Below, one piece after another: positions 25,892 to 35,152 of a stretch of DNA of 64,000 nucleotides. Each line of letters starts with the position of its first letter. Position 1 is the stretch's first letter. The notes under the pieces were generated by a model. That model worked only from the letters and a program-made list of their open reading frames with translations, did not search any database and had not been told where the DNA came from. A program made the position numbers and the translations under genes. The stretch spans positions 62,001 to 126,000 of the forward strand of contig NZ_MWQI01000005.1 in NCBI RefSeq assembly GCF_002210345.1. Reading direction: 5' to 3'. The stretch is from Fibrobacter sp. UWB4. Its GTDB lineage: Bacteria; Fibrobacterota; Fibrobacteria; Fibrobacterales; Fibrobacteraceae.

Positions 25892-28012
25892 TTAATGGAC
25901 GCCGTCCTCGTTTGCCGAGGGCTTCTCGTTATACCAAGTCTGTATTTTTTCTTTGGCGGTTTCGTTGAATGCGGAACCGTCTTTTAATATGTGCTCCGCG
26001 CGTTCAAGCGTTTGCGAAATGAGTTCCTGGTCGTGAATCCAGTCGAACCAGCGGAAAACCCAGTTGCCGCTTTGTTCGTTGCCTTCGAGGTTTCCGGCGC
26101 CACGGGTTTTCAAGTCAAGTTCTGCGATTTCAAAGCCGTCCTCGGTGGCGGCAAATTGTGAGAGGCGTTCCATGCTCGTTTCGGCGGCTTCGCCTTCGGG
26201 CGTCATCAAAAAGCACCAGGCTTCTTGATTGCCGCGACCCACGCGTCCGCGCAGCTGGTGGAGCTGCGCCAGACCGAATCGGTCTGGCTGGTCGATGACC
26301 ATGAGGTTTGCGGCAGGAACGTTCACGCCGACTTCGATAACCGTTGTGGCGACGAGAATCTGGATTTCGCCTGCGGCAAACTGCTTGATGATTTCGTCTC
26401 TTTGCGAGTCGTCCATTTGACCGTGGACACCTGCAACTTTGAGCTTTGCAATATTTGCATCGGTGTGGCCGATGGCGGCGATGAAGGATCGCATCTCGTT
26501 CACGATGTCATCGACGCTGCGGGCGCTTGAATCGCTTGCGGATGAATTCTCGGAACTGCCCGCAGAATAGTCCGAACTATCGGCGTTCACTCGGCTTGCA
26601 ATCCAGTAACAGAGATTTCCGCCGGCGGCTTCCTTGCAAATAAACTGCTTCATGGATTCGCGTTTCGCGGCGTTCACGAGACGCGTCTTGATGGGCTTGC
26701 GGCCTGCGGGCTTTTCCTTGATGCTGATGACTTTCAAATCGCCATATAGCGTCATCGCGAGGCTTCGCGGAATTGGCGTCGCGCTCATCACGAGCATGTC
26801 GGGGTAGTCGCCTTTGGCGAGCAGCGCTTCGCGCTGGCTCACGCCGAAACGGTGCTGTTCATCGATAATCACGAGTCCGAGCTTTGCAAAGAAAACGTCC
26901 TTGCTAAAGAGCGCATGCGTCCCGATGACGACATTGCAGAGGCCCATTTGCAGTTCTCCGAGAATCACTTTCTTCTCGGCAGCGGGAGTCGCCCCGACAA
27001 GCAGATGAACACGAATGCCAGCTGCATCAAAGAATGGCTTGAGCGACTTGAAATGCTGGCGGGCGAGAATGTCCGTCGGGACCATCAGGGCGCACTGTTC
27101 GCCTGCTCCGCAGACCGCCATGATGGCGAGCATGGCGACGACGGTCTTTCCACAGCCCACGTCGCCCTGCAACAGTGCGTGGAATTGCTTTTTTCCATTG
27201 AGACCGTCAATGATTGTATTCAGCGCCGCGTCCTGACCTGCGGTCAGCTGGAACGGGAGGCGCGCTTTCGCCGCCATCACGTTCCCCAAATCAATCTGGC
27301 GTTCATGCCCGCGAATCTTTTGATTTTCGCGGCGCTTCACCATGCGCAGGCAAAATGGCAAAAGCTCCAGAATCTTAAGCTCGCGCTTCGCTCTGTAAAT
27401 GGAATCAAAATCCTTGGGCATGTGGAGCGCTCGGAGATTGTCCATCACCGGCGCAAAGTGCAAATAGTCCGTGAGCTCGCGCGGGCAAGCGTTCGGGAGC
27501 GTGAGTCCCGGAAAGTTGAAAATCGTCTTGTACAAATTGCGGAAGAACCGCTGTTCCATCTTCGCTTCGCGGCAGATTTCACTAATCGGGTAAACGGGGA
27601 GAATTTGTCCGTTAAACGCTTCGCCTTCGTCGAACGGCTGCATGTCCGGGTGCACTAGTTGCAGTCCGCGATATAATCCGACCGTACCTGATACAAGCCA
27701 GCGAGTGCCTGGTTTCACGCGGCTTGCAATGAATCGTGTGCCACGGAAAAATAAAAGTGAAATCTCGGAAGTGCCATCGGTAAGGACGGCCATAAAGCGC
27801 GACATGCGCCCTTTGACAATCCCTGCGCGCGTGATGATTCCTATCACGACAGCTCGCTCGCCATCGTGCAGGTCTGCAATCTTTGTAACCTTTGTCTGGT
27901 CGAGGTAAGTGCGCGGAATGTTGTATAAAAGATCGGCGACGGTATTTAAACCAGATTTGCTGAGCTTTTCAACCCTTTTAGGGCCAAGTCCGGGCAGGTT
28001 TGATAAATCCAT
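25892..28012 (-). CDS. recG: RecG, ATP-dependent branch-migration helicase
   Basis: 706 residues. N-terminal helix-hairpin-helix-like segment (LPGLGPKRVEKL), wedge OB-fold (about 45-145), and a superfamily-2 helicase core with GDVGCGKT, DEQHRFG and the C-terminal QLRGRVGRG and TRGAGNLEG motifs. It reverses stalled forks and processes Holliday junctions. A Ser-rich insertion (SADSSDYSAGSSENSSASDS) lies in the second RecA-like lobe, longer than usual. Its ATG directly abuts the stop of the MCE gene (TAAATG), implying coupled expression. Confidence 0.95.
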   Translation of the reverse strand: MDLSNLPGLGPKRVEKLSKSGLNTVADLLYNIPRTYLDQTKVTKIADLHDGERAVVIGIITRAGIVKGRMSRFMAVLTDGTSEISLLFFRGTRFIASRVKPGTRWLVSGTVGLYRGLQLVHPDMQPFDEGEAFNGQILPVYPISEICREAKMEQRFFRNLYKTIFNFPGLTLPNACPRELTDYLHFAPVMDNLRALHMPKDFDSIYRAKRELKILELLPFCLRMVKRRENQKIRGHERQIDLGNVMAAKARLPFQLTAGQDAALNTIIDGLNGKKQFHALLQGDVGCGKTVVAMLAIMAVCGAGEQCALMVPTDILARQHFKSLKPFFDAAGIRVHLLVGATPAAEKKVILGELQMGLCNVVIGTHALFSKDVFFAKLGLVIIDEQHRFGVSQREALLAKGDYPDMLVMSATPIPRSLAMTLYGDLKVISIKEKPAGRKPIKTRLVNAAKRESMKQFICKEAAGGNLCYWIASRVNADSSDYSAGSSENSSASDSSARSVDDIVNEMRSFIAAIGHTDANIAKLKVAGVHGQMDDSQRDEIIKQFAAGEIQILVATTVIEVGVNVPAANLMVIDQPDRFGLAQLHQLRGRVGRGNQEAWCFLMTPEGEAAETSMERLSQFAATEDGFEIAELDLKTRGAGNLEGNEQSGNWVFRWFDWIHDQELISQTLERAEHILKDGSAFNETAKEKIQTWYNEKPSANEDGVH

Positions 28013-29029
28013 TTACTTGCCCGCTTTGTTCTGTTCTTGTTTAGCCTTGGCTTCTTCTAAGCGCTTGCGGGCCTTGTCGCGGGCGTTGTCACCGATAATG
28101 TTCATGTTCTTCCATGTAATCAGCTTAATCGGTTTGCCGTCTTTATCCTTGAACCCGAGATTTTTTGTATCAATGGCCTGAACCGCCTTGTTGAGGTTGG
28201 CGATAATATCGTTTATATTTTCAACAAGCTCCTTGGATTGCAAAAGCGTTTCGGAATCGATTCCCTTCTCGATGCTTGTGATGACTTCGTTTGTCTTCTT
28301 TGCGTTTTCGGTAAGCGAAAGAACGACGGAATCCACGAGTGAAATCTTTTCGTTTGCTGTTGCGGTAACCGTCTTGATGGCCGTGTCGGCCTGGAGTGCG
28401 GTCTTGGTCAGCGCGTTGCTCGACGAGTTCACTTGCTTAAAGAGCTTGTTCATTTTCGTGCCGAGAGAGCCGACTGTCTTTTCTGTGTGCGCAAAGATAT
28501 CTTCGATGGAGTGCATTGCCTCTTCGTAGATTTCTGGGGCGGACTTGTGCGAGGAATCTCCCTGGGCGAGCAAAAGAATTGTCTTCTGCACGGCTTCGAG
28601 CTGTTCGTTCACATTCTCGATGAGGCGCAGTGTTTCTGCAATGCCCGGTTCAAAATGCCCTTGGAACACGTGGTTCTCTGGCATGATTTCGCCTGTTTTC
28701 GAAGGAATGATTTCGAGACGGCGCTGTCCCATGAGGGCGTAGTTTATGTTGTTGAATTGAGTGCCCGCGCGGAGCGTTAGAGGTTCCGTAAAATTGATCT
28801 TTACGCGGGATCTGTCTTTCAACCAGGTGACGCTTCCGATTGTGCCGACGCGGTAGCCGCGCAAAACCACGGGATCTTCGGGTTGCAAAGAACCAAGTTC
28901 GTTAAAATCGACAATCGCCGTTTGGCGCACGTTCTGGTGGGCCGCCCACATGCCAAATGAGATACCGCCGAAAATGCAGGCAAATACAATGAAAGAAATG
29001 TAACCAAGCGCTCTGTCCGAAAGTTTCAT
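28013..29029 (-). CDS. MCE/MlaD-family lipid-transport protein
   Basis: 338 residues. An N-terminal membrane anchor (about 8-30) leads into one MCE domain (about 38-120, with VVLRGYRVGTIGSV and GQRRLEI), then a long coiled-coil region with repeated Thr/Lys/Glu heptads and a charged C-terminal tail. MCE proteins form periplasmic rings or tubes that move lipids between membranes, fed by an MlaE/MlaF ABC pair. Those partners are not in the window. It is directly upstream of recG on the same strand. No ribosome site; an AT-rich -10-like TATTTT lies 6 nt before the ATG. Confidence 0.85.
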   Translation of the reverse strand: MKLSDRALGYISFIVFACIFGGISFGMWAAHQNVRQTAIVDFNELGSLQPEDPVVLRGYRVGTIGSVTWLKDRSRVKINFTEPLTLRAGTQFNNINYALMGQRRLEIIPSKTGEIMPENHVFQGHFEPGIAETLRLIENVNEQLEAVQKTILLLAQGDSSHKSAPEIYEEAMHSIEDIFAHTEKTVGSLGTKMNKLFKQVNSSSNALTKTALQADTAIKTVTATANEKISLVDSVVLSLTENAKKTNEVITSIEKGIDSETLLQSKELVENINDIIANLNKAVQAIDTKNLGFKDKDGKPIKLITWKNMNIIGDNARDKARKRLEEAKAKQEQNKAGK

Positions 29030-29067
29030 ATTTTGAAAATAGAAAATTCTGCCAACTATATTGACGA

Positions 29068-29158
29068 TTAACTACCAACAATCATTTAATTGCTATCAAC
29101 TGGTAACTATTAACTAGTAACTAATGACTAATAACTATTAACTAACAACTAATAACTT
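29068..29158. repeat. TAACTA-rich intergenic repeat tract
   Basis: Between the divergent MCE and argG genes lies a run of units such as TAACTATTAACTAGTAACTAA. Similar tracts occur at 39405-39480 and near 48718-48752. No coding potential; probably a dispersed repeat family of the genome. Confidence 0.6.
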
Positions 29159-29208
29159 TTTTTACTACATTTATCACGTCAAAAGTTTTATCTCAAAGGA
29201 CATTCAAA

Positions 29209-30477
29209 ATGGCTAAAACAGAATCCAAGAAGAAAGTCGTCCTCGCTTACAGCGGTGGACTTGACACCTCCATCATCATTCCTTGGCTCAAGGAAACCTA
29301 CGACGTCGAAGTGATTGCATTCGCAGCCGACCTCGGCCAGAATGACTTCCCGAACGCAAAGGCTCTCGAAGAAAAGGCTCTCAAGACCGGTGCTTCCAAG
29401 TGCTACGTTCTCGACCTTAAGAAGGAATTCCTTGAAGAATACGTTTGGCCGACCGTTCGCGCCGGTGCAAAGTACGAAGGCACTTACCTCCTCGGTACGT
29501 CTTTCGCTCGTCCGCTCATCGCTAAGTACCAGGTCAAGATCGCCGAAAAGGAAGGCGCTTACGCTGTTGCTCACGGTGCTACCGGTAAGGGTAACGACCA
29601 GGTCCGTTTCGAACTCACCTACGCAGCACTCAACCCGAAGCTCGAAGTCATCGCTCCGTGGAAGGACCCGCGTTGGACATTCCACAGCCGCGAAGACGCT
29701 ATCGACTACGCCGCTGCACACAAGATTCCGCTCAACGGCATCAGCAAGAAGAAGATCTACTCCGAAGACGGCAACCTCTGGCACCTTTCTCACGAAGGTG
29801 GCGTCTTGGAATTCCCGGAACAGGAACACAAGTACGAATTCCTCAAGCACACCAACACGTATGAAAAGGCTCCGAACAAGGCTGATCACGTGACGATCTC
29901 CTTCGAAAAGGGCAATCCGGTTGCTATCAACGGCAAGAAGATGGGCGCTGTTGAACTTCTCGAATTCTTGAACGAAATCGGTGGCAAGAACGCTTGCGGT
30001 CTTTTGGACATCGTCGAAAACCGCCTCGTCGGCCTCAAGAGCCGCGGTGTTTATGAAACTCCGGGTGGTACGCTCCTTTACAAGGCTCACGAATGCTTGC
30101 AGCAGCTCGTGCTCGACAAGGAAACTTTGTTCGAAGCCCAGAAGATGTCTATGACCTATGCAAACCTTGTCTACAATGGCCAGTGGTTTACTCCGCTCCG
30201 CCAGGCTATGGACGCCTTCTTCAATGAAGTGAACAAGGTTGTGACTGGTGACGTGACCCTCAAGCTCTACAAGGGCAACATCATTCCGGCTGGCATCAAG
30301 AGCCCGTACAGCTTGTACGACATGGGCCTCGGTGGCTTCACGGACGTTGACATGTACGACCAGAAGGACGCTACTGGCTTCATCCGCTGCTACGGCCTCC
30401 CGCTCAAGACTCGCGCTCTCTTGCTCGGCAAGAAGACGAACGTTGACTTCGGTGGCGTTCCGAGCCTCAAGAAGTAA
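29209..30477 (+). CDS. argG: argininosuccinate synthase
   Basis: 422 residues. Joins citrulline and aspartate with ATP, the seventh step of arginine synthesis. The PP-loop SGGLDTS near the N-terminus and the downstream GATGKGNDQVRFE substrate segment are intact. AAAGGA precedes the ATG. Codon use is strongly biased, as in highly expressed genes. It is monocistronic, with its own terminator. argF, which makes its citrulline substrate, is also in this window at 41607-42560 but not linked. Confidence 0.97.
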   Translation: MAKTESKKKVVLAYSGGLDTSIIIPWLKETYDVEVIAFAADLGQNDFPNAKALEEKALKTGASKCYVLDLKKEFLEEYVWPTVRAGAKYEGTYLLGTSFARPLIAKYQVKIAEKEGAYAVAHGATGKGNDQVRFELTYAALNPKLEVIAPWKDPRWTFHSREDAIDYAAAHKIPLNGISKKKIYSEDGNLWHLSHEGGVLEFPEQEHKYEFLKHTNTYEKAPNKADHVTISFEKGNPVAINGKKMGAVELLEFLNEIGGKNACGLLDIVENRLVGLKSRGVYETPGGTLLYKAHECLQQLVLDKETLFEAQKMSMTYANLVYNGQWFTPLRQAMDAFFNEVNKVVTGDVTLKLYKGNIIPAGIKSPYSLYDMGLGGFTDVDMYDQKDATGFIRCYGLPLKTRALLLGKKTNVDFGGVPSLKK

Positions 30478-30500
30478 TTAGTACTTCTCAAAGCTTTCAA

Positions 30501-30533
30501 AAATCCTGACTCATCCGAGCCGGGATTTTTTTA
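30501..30533 (+). terminator. intrinsic terminator of argG
   Basis: AAATCC...CTC / GAG...GGATTT forms an imperfect stem ending in a run of seven T. It lies just before the end of the convergent barrel gene. Confidence 0.65.
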
Positions 30534-30534
30534 T

Positions 30535-31080
30535 TTAGAACTTGTACGCATACCCGACTTGCCAGAGCACAGTCGGTTCGTCGTGCTTCATGAAGTAATG
30601 GACGGGAATCCCGATTTGCGTAAACACGCCATAAATATTTGCACGTACTTCTGCGGAAATATCTAGTGATTCCTTGTAGTTGTACGAACGCACATAACGC
30701 TTGCCGTTAGCCCTGTTCAATGCCTTGTGGATTTCGTTTGGGGCTTTGGCGAAGGCGTATCCGCCGCCAAGTCCGAGGTCTAGCGAAAAAGGTAATTCTC
30801 TGAAGAACTTCCAGGCGACGCTCCCGCGAAAACCTGTCCAGAAATCATCGGGGCCGAAGCGGAACCCGCCTCCCATTGCCCTGAAAAAGACATTCTTATA
30901 ACCAACGCCGCCGTTTATCATGATTGGGGTTGGTCTCCCTACAGACATTCCCGCTTCGAATTGCCAAGTTTTTTTTCCTCTTTGCGGGGTGACAGCGGAG
31001 TCGCTGGAGCCTTCTGATGCAAAAGAGCTTTGGACAAAAAAAACGAGAAATACGGCTGTAACAAGGCGCTTGAATAACAT
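30535..31080 (-). CDS. small beta-barrel outer-membrane protein
   Basis: 181 residues. Signal peptide (cleavage after SSFA), a short Ser-rich spacer and about eight amphipathic strands with Gly-aromatic alternation, ending YAYKF with the C-terminal Phe typical of outer-membrane barrels. No family is recognised. There is no ribosome site; TATTAT lies exactly 7 nt before the ATG, suggesting a leaderless message. Divergent from the next barrel gene and sharing its control region. Confidence 0.65.
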   Translation of the reverse strand: MLFKRLVTAVFLVFFVQSSFASEGSSDSAVTPQRGKKTWQFEAGMSVGRPTPIMINGGVGYKNVFFRAMGGGFRFGPDDFWTGFRGSVAWKFFRELPFSLDLGLGGGYAFAKAPNEIHKALNRANGKRYVRSYNYKESLDISAEVRANIYGVFTQIGIPVHYFMKHDEPTVLWQVGYAYKF

Positions 31081-31199
31081 GTTTGTAATAATAGTAATCG
31101 AAAATGATGTTGAATCCGTTTTTCTATTAAAAAAATGTTATCTTTAAGTACGAACACAAAAGGTCTATGGGAAAGAAGGACCATAAACAAGGAAGAAAC

Positions 31200-32072
31200 A
31201 TGAAAAAATCACTATTCGCAATCGGTTGTGCAGCACTCATTTCTGCATCGACGGCTTTCGCTGAAGGGGGAATGTTTGAAGGCTATCTCCCTGAAAACTG
31301 GACTGCTGATGTGGTCGCTGCAGTAAAGTTCACCCGTATGAATTTTTACAACTGGCATCAGGAAAGCGGAACATCGTCTTCGACATGGCTGGTGACTTAT
31401 GATGCAGATCTTAAGGCTCACTGGAGTGTCGCTGACTGGCGCAACAAGCTGAATCTTGCTCTTGGTCAAACATGGACCGATGGGCTTGGCAAGCGCAAAT
31501 CTGCGGATAAGATTTTCTATGAAACAATGGCTGACTTCAACGCCCTTGAAAAGTTTAAGCCCTATGTTGGCGCCCGTTTCGAATCTCAGTTCATGAAAGG
31601 CTATGAATATAGCGAAGATGAAGAAGGAAACGAAATCAAGACGACGATTTCCAAGTTCATGGATCCGGGCTATGTCACGCAGATGGCTGGTATCGGCTAC
31701 TTCCCGAATGACATGTTCTCTACGCGCCTTGGCTTTGCCAACCGCATGACCATTTCGAACAAGTACCTCTATGCTGATGATCCGGACACGAAGAAAGTTG
31801 AAAAGTTCAAGGATGAACCGGGCCTCGAAAGCATTACTGAATTCAAGTATTCTTTCTCTGACCTTGTCAGCTTCAAGAGCCGCTTGTGGGCTTTCGTGAA
31901 CTTCAAGGGCTTCGATGAAATTGACGGCAAGTGGGAAAACCTCCTCGCTGTGACGCTTTCTCCGCTCTTTGAACTCCAGGTCGGCTACGATGTCGCTTAC
32001 GATAAGGACTTGGACGAAGATTCTCAGCACAAAAACACGATCCTCATCGGTGTGACCTGGCGCTGGTTCTAA
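31200..32072 (+). CDS. DUF3078-like outer-membrane barrel protein
   Basis: 290 residues. Cleaved signal peptide (after STAFA), then predicted barrel strands beginning with NFYNWHQESGTSSSTW, the type of segment seen in DUF3078 proteins, and a terminal TWRWF. The ATG at 31200 has AAGGA 6 nt before it; the frame extends to 31167 but without a signal. The function of the family is unknown. It is monocistronic and ends at a strong terminator. Likely an abundant envelope protein judging from codon choice (inference). Confidence 0.7.
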   Translation: MKKSLFAIGCAALISASTAFAEGGMFEGYLPENWTADVVAAVKFTRMNFYNWHQESGTSSSTWLVTYDADLKAHWSVADWRNKLNLALGQTWTDGLGKRKSADKIFYETMADFNALEKFKPYVGARFESQFMKGYEYSEDEEGNEIKTTISKFMDPGYVTQMAGIGYFPNDMFSTRLGFANRMTISNKYLYADDPDTKKVEKFKDEPGLESITEFKYSFSDLVSFKSRLWAFVNFKGFDEIDGKWENLLAVTLSPLFELQVGYDVAYDKDLDEDSQHKNTILIGVTWRWF

Positions 32073-32100
32073 TTTAGAATCAAATCCAAATTATTTACGG

Positions 32101-32124
32101 GAACCGCTTCGGCGGTTCTTTTTC
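32101..32124 (+). terminator. intrinsic terminator after the DUF3078-like gene
   Basis: GAACCGC-TTCG-GCGGTTC, a stable UUCG tetraloop hairpin, followed by T5. Confidence 0.85.
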
Positions 32125-32157
32125 TATCTTTGTTCCTGTAAAATTAAAGAGGTCATT

Positions 32158-32772
32158 ATGGCGATTACTGTTGTGGATTATAATGCGGGCAATTTGACAT
32201 CGGTGATGAATGCTCTCAAGTACATTGGCGCTGATGCTAAAGTGAGTCGCGATCCGGATGAAATTGCGAAAGCGACGCGCTTGATTTTCCCAGGTGTCGG
32301 TGCCGCAGCCTCTGCTATGGAAACCTTGACCAAGACGGGAATCGGCGAAGCTATCAAGGCTGTCGTAAAAGCTGGTAACCCGGTGCTTGGCATCTGCATC
32401 GGTTGCCAGATCATTCTTGAAGAAAGCGAAGAAGACGGCGGCGTGAAAACGCTTGGGCTTATTCCGGGACGCGCAGTGCGTTTCAAGGATGAACCGGGCC
32501 TCAAGATTCCGCACATGGGCTGGAACCAGGTGAACTTCACTCGCGAACACCCGATCATGAAGGGCATTCGCAGCGGTTGCGACTTCTACTACGTGCACTC
32601 CTACTACCCGCAGGTTCCGGCTGAATATTCCTTTGCCGAGACGACTTACGGCACACAGACCTTTACGGGACTCCTAGGTAAGGATAACTTAATTGCAAGC
32701 CAGTTCCATCAGGAAAAGAGTGGTGAAGTTGGCCTTGCCATGTTGAAAAATTTCTGCGACTGGAAGATTTAA
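32158..32772 (+). CDS. hisH: imidazole glycerol phosphate synthase glutaminase subunit
   Basis: 204 residues. Class I glutaminase of histidine synthesis that channels ammonia to HisF. Nucleophile Cys80 (GICIGCQ) and the His184-Glu186 pair in QFHQEKS are present. AGAGG lies before the ATG. It stands alone between two terminators, so hisF and the other his genes are elsewhere, an unusual split of an obligate pair. The full length and intact triad say it is functional. Confidence 0.95.
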   Translation: MAITVVDYNAGNLTSVMNALKYIGADAKVSRDPDEIAKATRLIFPGVGAAASAMETLTKTGIGEAIKAVVKAGNPVLGICIGCQIILEESEEDGGVKTLGLIPGRAVRFKDEPGLKIPHMGWNQVNFTREHPIMKGIRSGCDFYYVHSYYPQVPAEYSFAETTYGTQTFTGLLGKDNLIASQFHQEKSGEVGLAMLKNFCDWKI

Positions 32773-32775
32773 CGG

Positions 32776-32799
32776 AGCGGGCTTGTCCCGCTTTTTTTT
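32776..32799 (+). terminator. intrinsic terminator of hisH
   Basis: AGCGGG / CCCGCT with a 5-nt loop, followed by seven more T. Confidence 0.8.
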
Positions 32800-32895
32800 G
32801 TAACATTCTAGTATCATGAATTTAATTGATTTTAATTAAGAAATGCAAAGTTTGCGTATTTTGATGTAAAATTGAATGAATAGTATCATGAAATG

Positions 32896-32924
32896 TTGCT
32901 TTGCTTCTTGTTGTATTGTATATT
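32896..32924 (+). promoter_or_regulatory. promoter of the TIGR02147-lipoprotein operon
   Basis: TTGCTT and TATATT are 17 bp apart. The ATG at 32932 follows the -10 by 7 nt with no ribosome site, fitting a leaderless transcript. Confidence 0.5.
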
Positions 32925-32931
32925 TACGGTT

Positions 32932-33771
32932 ATGGCGCCGGTAACGGAATACGAAGACTATCGCATATACATGCAAGACTACTACAATGAACGGAAGCGG
33001 ACAACTTCGTTTTCGTGGCGAGAGTTTACTCGTGCTTCAGGTTTTACGTCTCCGACTTATCTTAAATTGGTTTGTGAAGGGAAAACGCGTCTTTCTCCTC
33101 AAGGGGCCGAAAAGGTTGGCCTTGCGATGGGGCTTGCGGGTTTTGAATTTGAGTATTTCAAGACGATGGTCTCCTATTGTCATGCGAAGACCGATCAGGA
33201 GCGTAAAAATGCCTATGAATCCATGTTGCGGCTTGCATCAAAAAACAAAGTCAAAATTATTGATGGCGATGCGTTTAAGTATTTCCAGTCATGGATAAAT
33301 CCCGTTGTTAGGGAACTTGCTCCGGTAATGCCAGGAGCGACTCCGGGAGAAATCGCAAAGCGCTTTTGTCAAGTCGTTTCTGCTGGAGAAGTCCGCAATT
33401 CGCTAGAATTTATGGTTCGTGCCGGGCTTTTGAAAAAGAACGGCGATGCTTATGAACAGGTGGATAAGCATCTAAAAGGCGTGACGTCGGCAGTGTCTGT
33501 TGCCTTGCGTTATATGCATCGCGAAATGGCGCACTTTGCAGAAGAAGCGATCATCCGGTATGCACCATCGGAAAGAAATTTTACGGGACTCACTATGGGC
33601 ATTTCTGCAGAAGACTATGAAAAAATCTTGCAGGAACTCGATGTCTGCCGAAAGAGAATTGCTCAAATTGCCTTGAACAGCCGTGGTACAGAACGCGTTT
33701 ATAGGTTGAATTTACAGCTATTTCCATTGACATGGAAAGAGGATAAGTCTAATGCAAAAACTGATTCTTAA
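32932..33771 (+). CDS. TIGR02147 family protein
   Basis: 279 residues, no signal peptide. The start VTEYEDYRIYMQDYYNERK and the helix-turn-helix-like region after it (FSWREFTRASGFTSPTYLKL) are the hallmarks of TIGR02147, a large paralogous family best known from Fibrobacter. The C-terminal half is a DUF4423-like helical domain. The frame is open to 32893 but ATG 32932 fits the family start. The stop overlaps the start of a lipoprotein gene by 20 nt, so the pair is co-translated. A DNA-binding or signalling role is likely (inference). Confidence 0.85.
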   Translation: MAPVTEYEDYRIYMQDYYNERKRTTSFSWREFTRASGFTSPTYLKLVCEGKTRLSPQGAEKVGLAMGLAGFEFEYFKTMVSYCHAKTDQERKNAYESMLRLASKNKVKIIDGDAFKYFQSWINPVVRELAPVMPGATPGEIAKRFCQVVSAGEVRNSLEFMVRAGLLKKNGDAYEQVDKHLKGVTSAVSVALRYMHREMAHFAEEAIIRYAPSERNFTGLTMGISAEDYEKILQELDVCRKRIAQIALNSRGTERVYRLNLQLFPLTWKEDKSNAKTDS

Positions 33772-35089
33772 CTTATCTGCTATATTTGCTTTTCTTGGGG
33801 TGGTTGCTTGCTCCAGAGGGATTACCGAAGAAGGTAATTCCATTGCCGAGTTCGATCTGTGGGATGGATCGAATGGCGATTTGCAAGTAAATATGGGCAA
33901 TGGCGTGTCGGGACATTGGTTTAGCGTGAATGACGGAAGTGGAAATGGCTCGTCCTTGATTAAGTTCCCGACCATTGAAAAAGAAAATCTTAATTCTGAC
34001 AACATAAAGTCTATTGTCGCGTATTGTGGTGGTGTTTGTGGAACCGTAGAACTCGGACAAGCGTCTGATCCCAGTGCTGGCGTGGGTATAGCGCTTGCAG
34101 AAAACGATTCTTCCATAGACATTTCTGGATGGGATGGCATTTGCGTCTCGTATGAATCTGAGCTTTCTATGGAAGGCGTACTTAGTTATGAAAATGGCGC
34201 TTCTGATGACATGCCTACGGTTAATTTTGACAAGACGGTCAGTGGAAACGCAGTTGCTCGCTGCGCAAAGTGGACTGATTTTAAACAAAATTCTCCGAAC
34301 AACAATTCTGGTATTGAAGCTTCTAAAAAAGCCTCATCGATTATCTTTAAATTTGTCGGTAAGGCGAAGGAATCAGGATTCTTCAATATCAAGGGCGTGA
34401 GCTCTTATAAGCATGGTGTCGAGAATTTGGATTCTATTGAATATGTAGAACCCACGAAGGCAGATACGGTTTCTTGCATGTGGAACGGAACTTCTGACAA
34501 GCCCAGCTCTTTTGTAAAAAATGACATGGATGAAATGAGCAGAGGACGATGGTTTTCTTATAATGATCGCAGCGATGGTGGTGCTTCTCTGTTGTATTGG
34601 TCTGCGGAGGCCCCGAACTATAAGAACGCTATTGAATGGTTGACTGATGAAAGTCTGTTTGTGGGCGGTCTTTCGGCTAGCGTTTCTTTGGACAAAGGAA
34701 ATGCATCCCAGGCTTATGCTGGCGTTGGCTTTAATATGGTCATTCGTGAATCTGCGGATTCGGCTTATTCTTCGAAAGCGGTGGACATTAGCAATTGGGG
34801 TGGAATTTGTGTGTACTACATGGCCGAAAAGAACATACGCATGGTGCTTGCCTCAGATTCTATTGAAAAAGAATATAATTTGGCCGCCTCTACTGTTTTG
34901 ACTCAGAAGTGCGTCTCTTGGGATGAAATGTCTACTGCTGGTTTAGAAAAATCTGCTAGTGATATCAAGTTCGAAGTCCGTTCGAGTGAAAATGTGTTTA
35001 ACCAAATCCGGTTCAACATTGTTGCTGTTGGAAAATACATAGCTGGTGGTGCTTGCATTATCGACGAATCCAAAGTGAAAGCTTTTTAA
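33752..35089 (+). CDS. lipoprotein with two copies of an unnamed Cys/Trp-rich domain
   Basis: 445 residues. The signal peptide ends VVAC (Cys near 18). Two tandem units of about 190 residues follow, each with a LWDG/MWNG-type start, a G-W-F segment, DIS-x-W-GIC-x-Y, C-x-x-W and a closing FNI...Y. Copy 1 also has YCGGVCG. The same unit recurs in the two loci downstream. It reads like a secreted beta-sandwich and could bind carbohydrate, but no known family is recognised. Its ATG lies inside the end of the TIGR02147 gene. Confidence 0.75.
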   Translation: MQKLILNLSAIFAFLGVVACSRGITEEGNSIAEFDLWDGSNGDLQVNMGNGVSGHWFSVNDGSGNGSSLIKFPTIEKENLNSDNIKSIVAYCGGVCGTVELGQASDPSAGVGIALAENDSSIDISGWDGICVSYESELSMEGVLSYENGASDDMPTVNFDKTVSGNAVARCAKWTDFKQNSPNNNSGIEASKKASSIIFKFVGKAKESGFFNIKGVSSYKHGVENLDSIEYVEPTKADTVSCMWNGTSDKPSSFVKNDMDEMSRGRWFSYNDRSDGGASLLYWSAEAPNYKNAIEWLTDESLFVGGLSASVSLDKGNASQAYAGVGFNMVIRESADSAYSSKAVDISNWGGICVYYMAEKNIRMVLASDSIEKEYNLAASTVLTQKCVSWDEMSTAGLEKSASDIKFEVRSSENVFNQIRFNIVAVGKYIAGGACIIDESKVKAF

Positions 35090-35152
35090 TAAATTGTTGA
35101 CTTTCTGCAATCTATAATTTATATTGGATATGGAGTGTAGGAGGTTACTTTC

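Noticed and set aside
29068-29158. Possible CRISPR array from the TAACTA repeats
   Set aside because: Units are short, unequal and without spacers; no cas genes in the window.
29188-30090. 300-codon minus-strand frame opposite argG
   Set aside because: Caused by the strongly biased argG codons; no start signal or domain.
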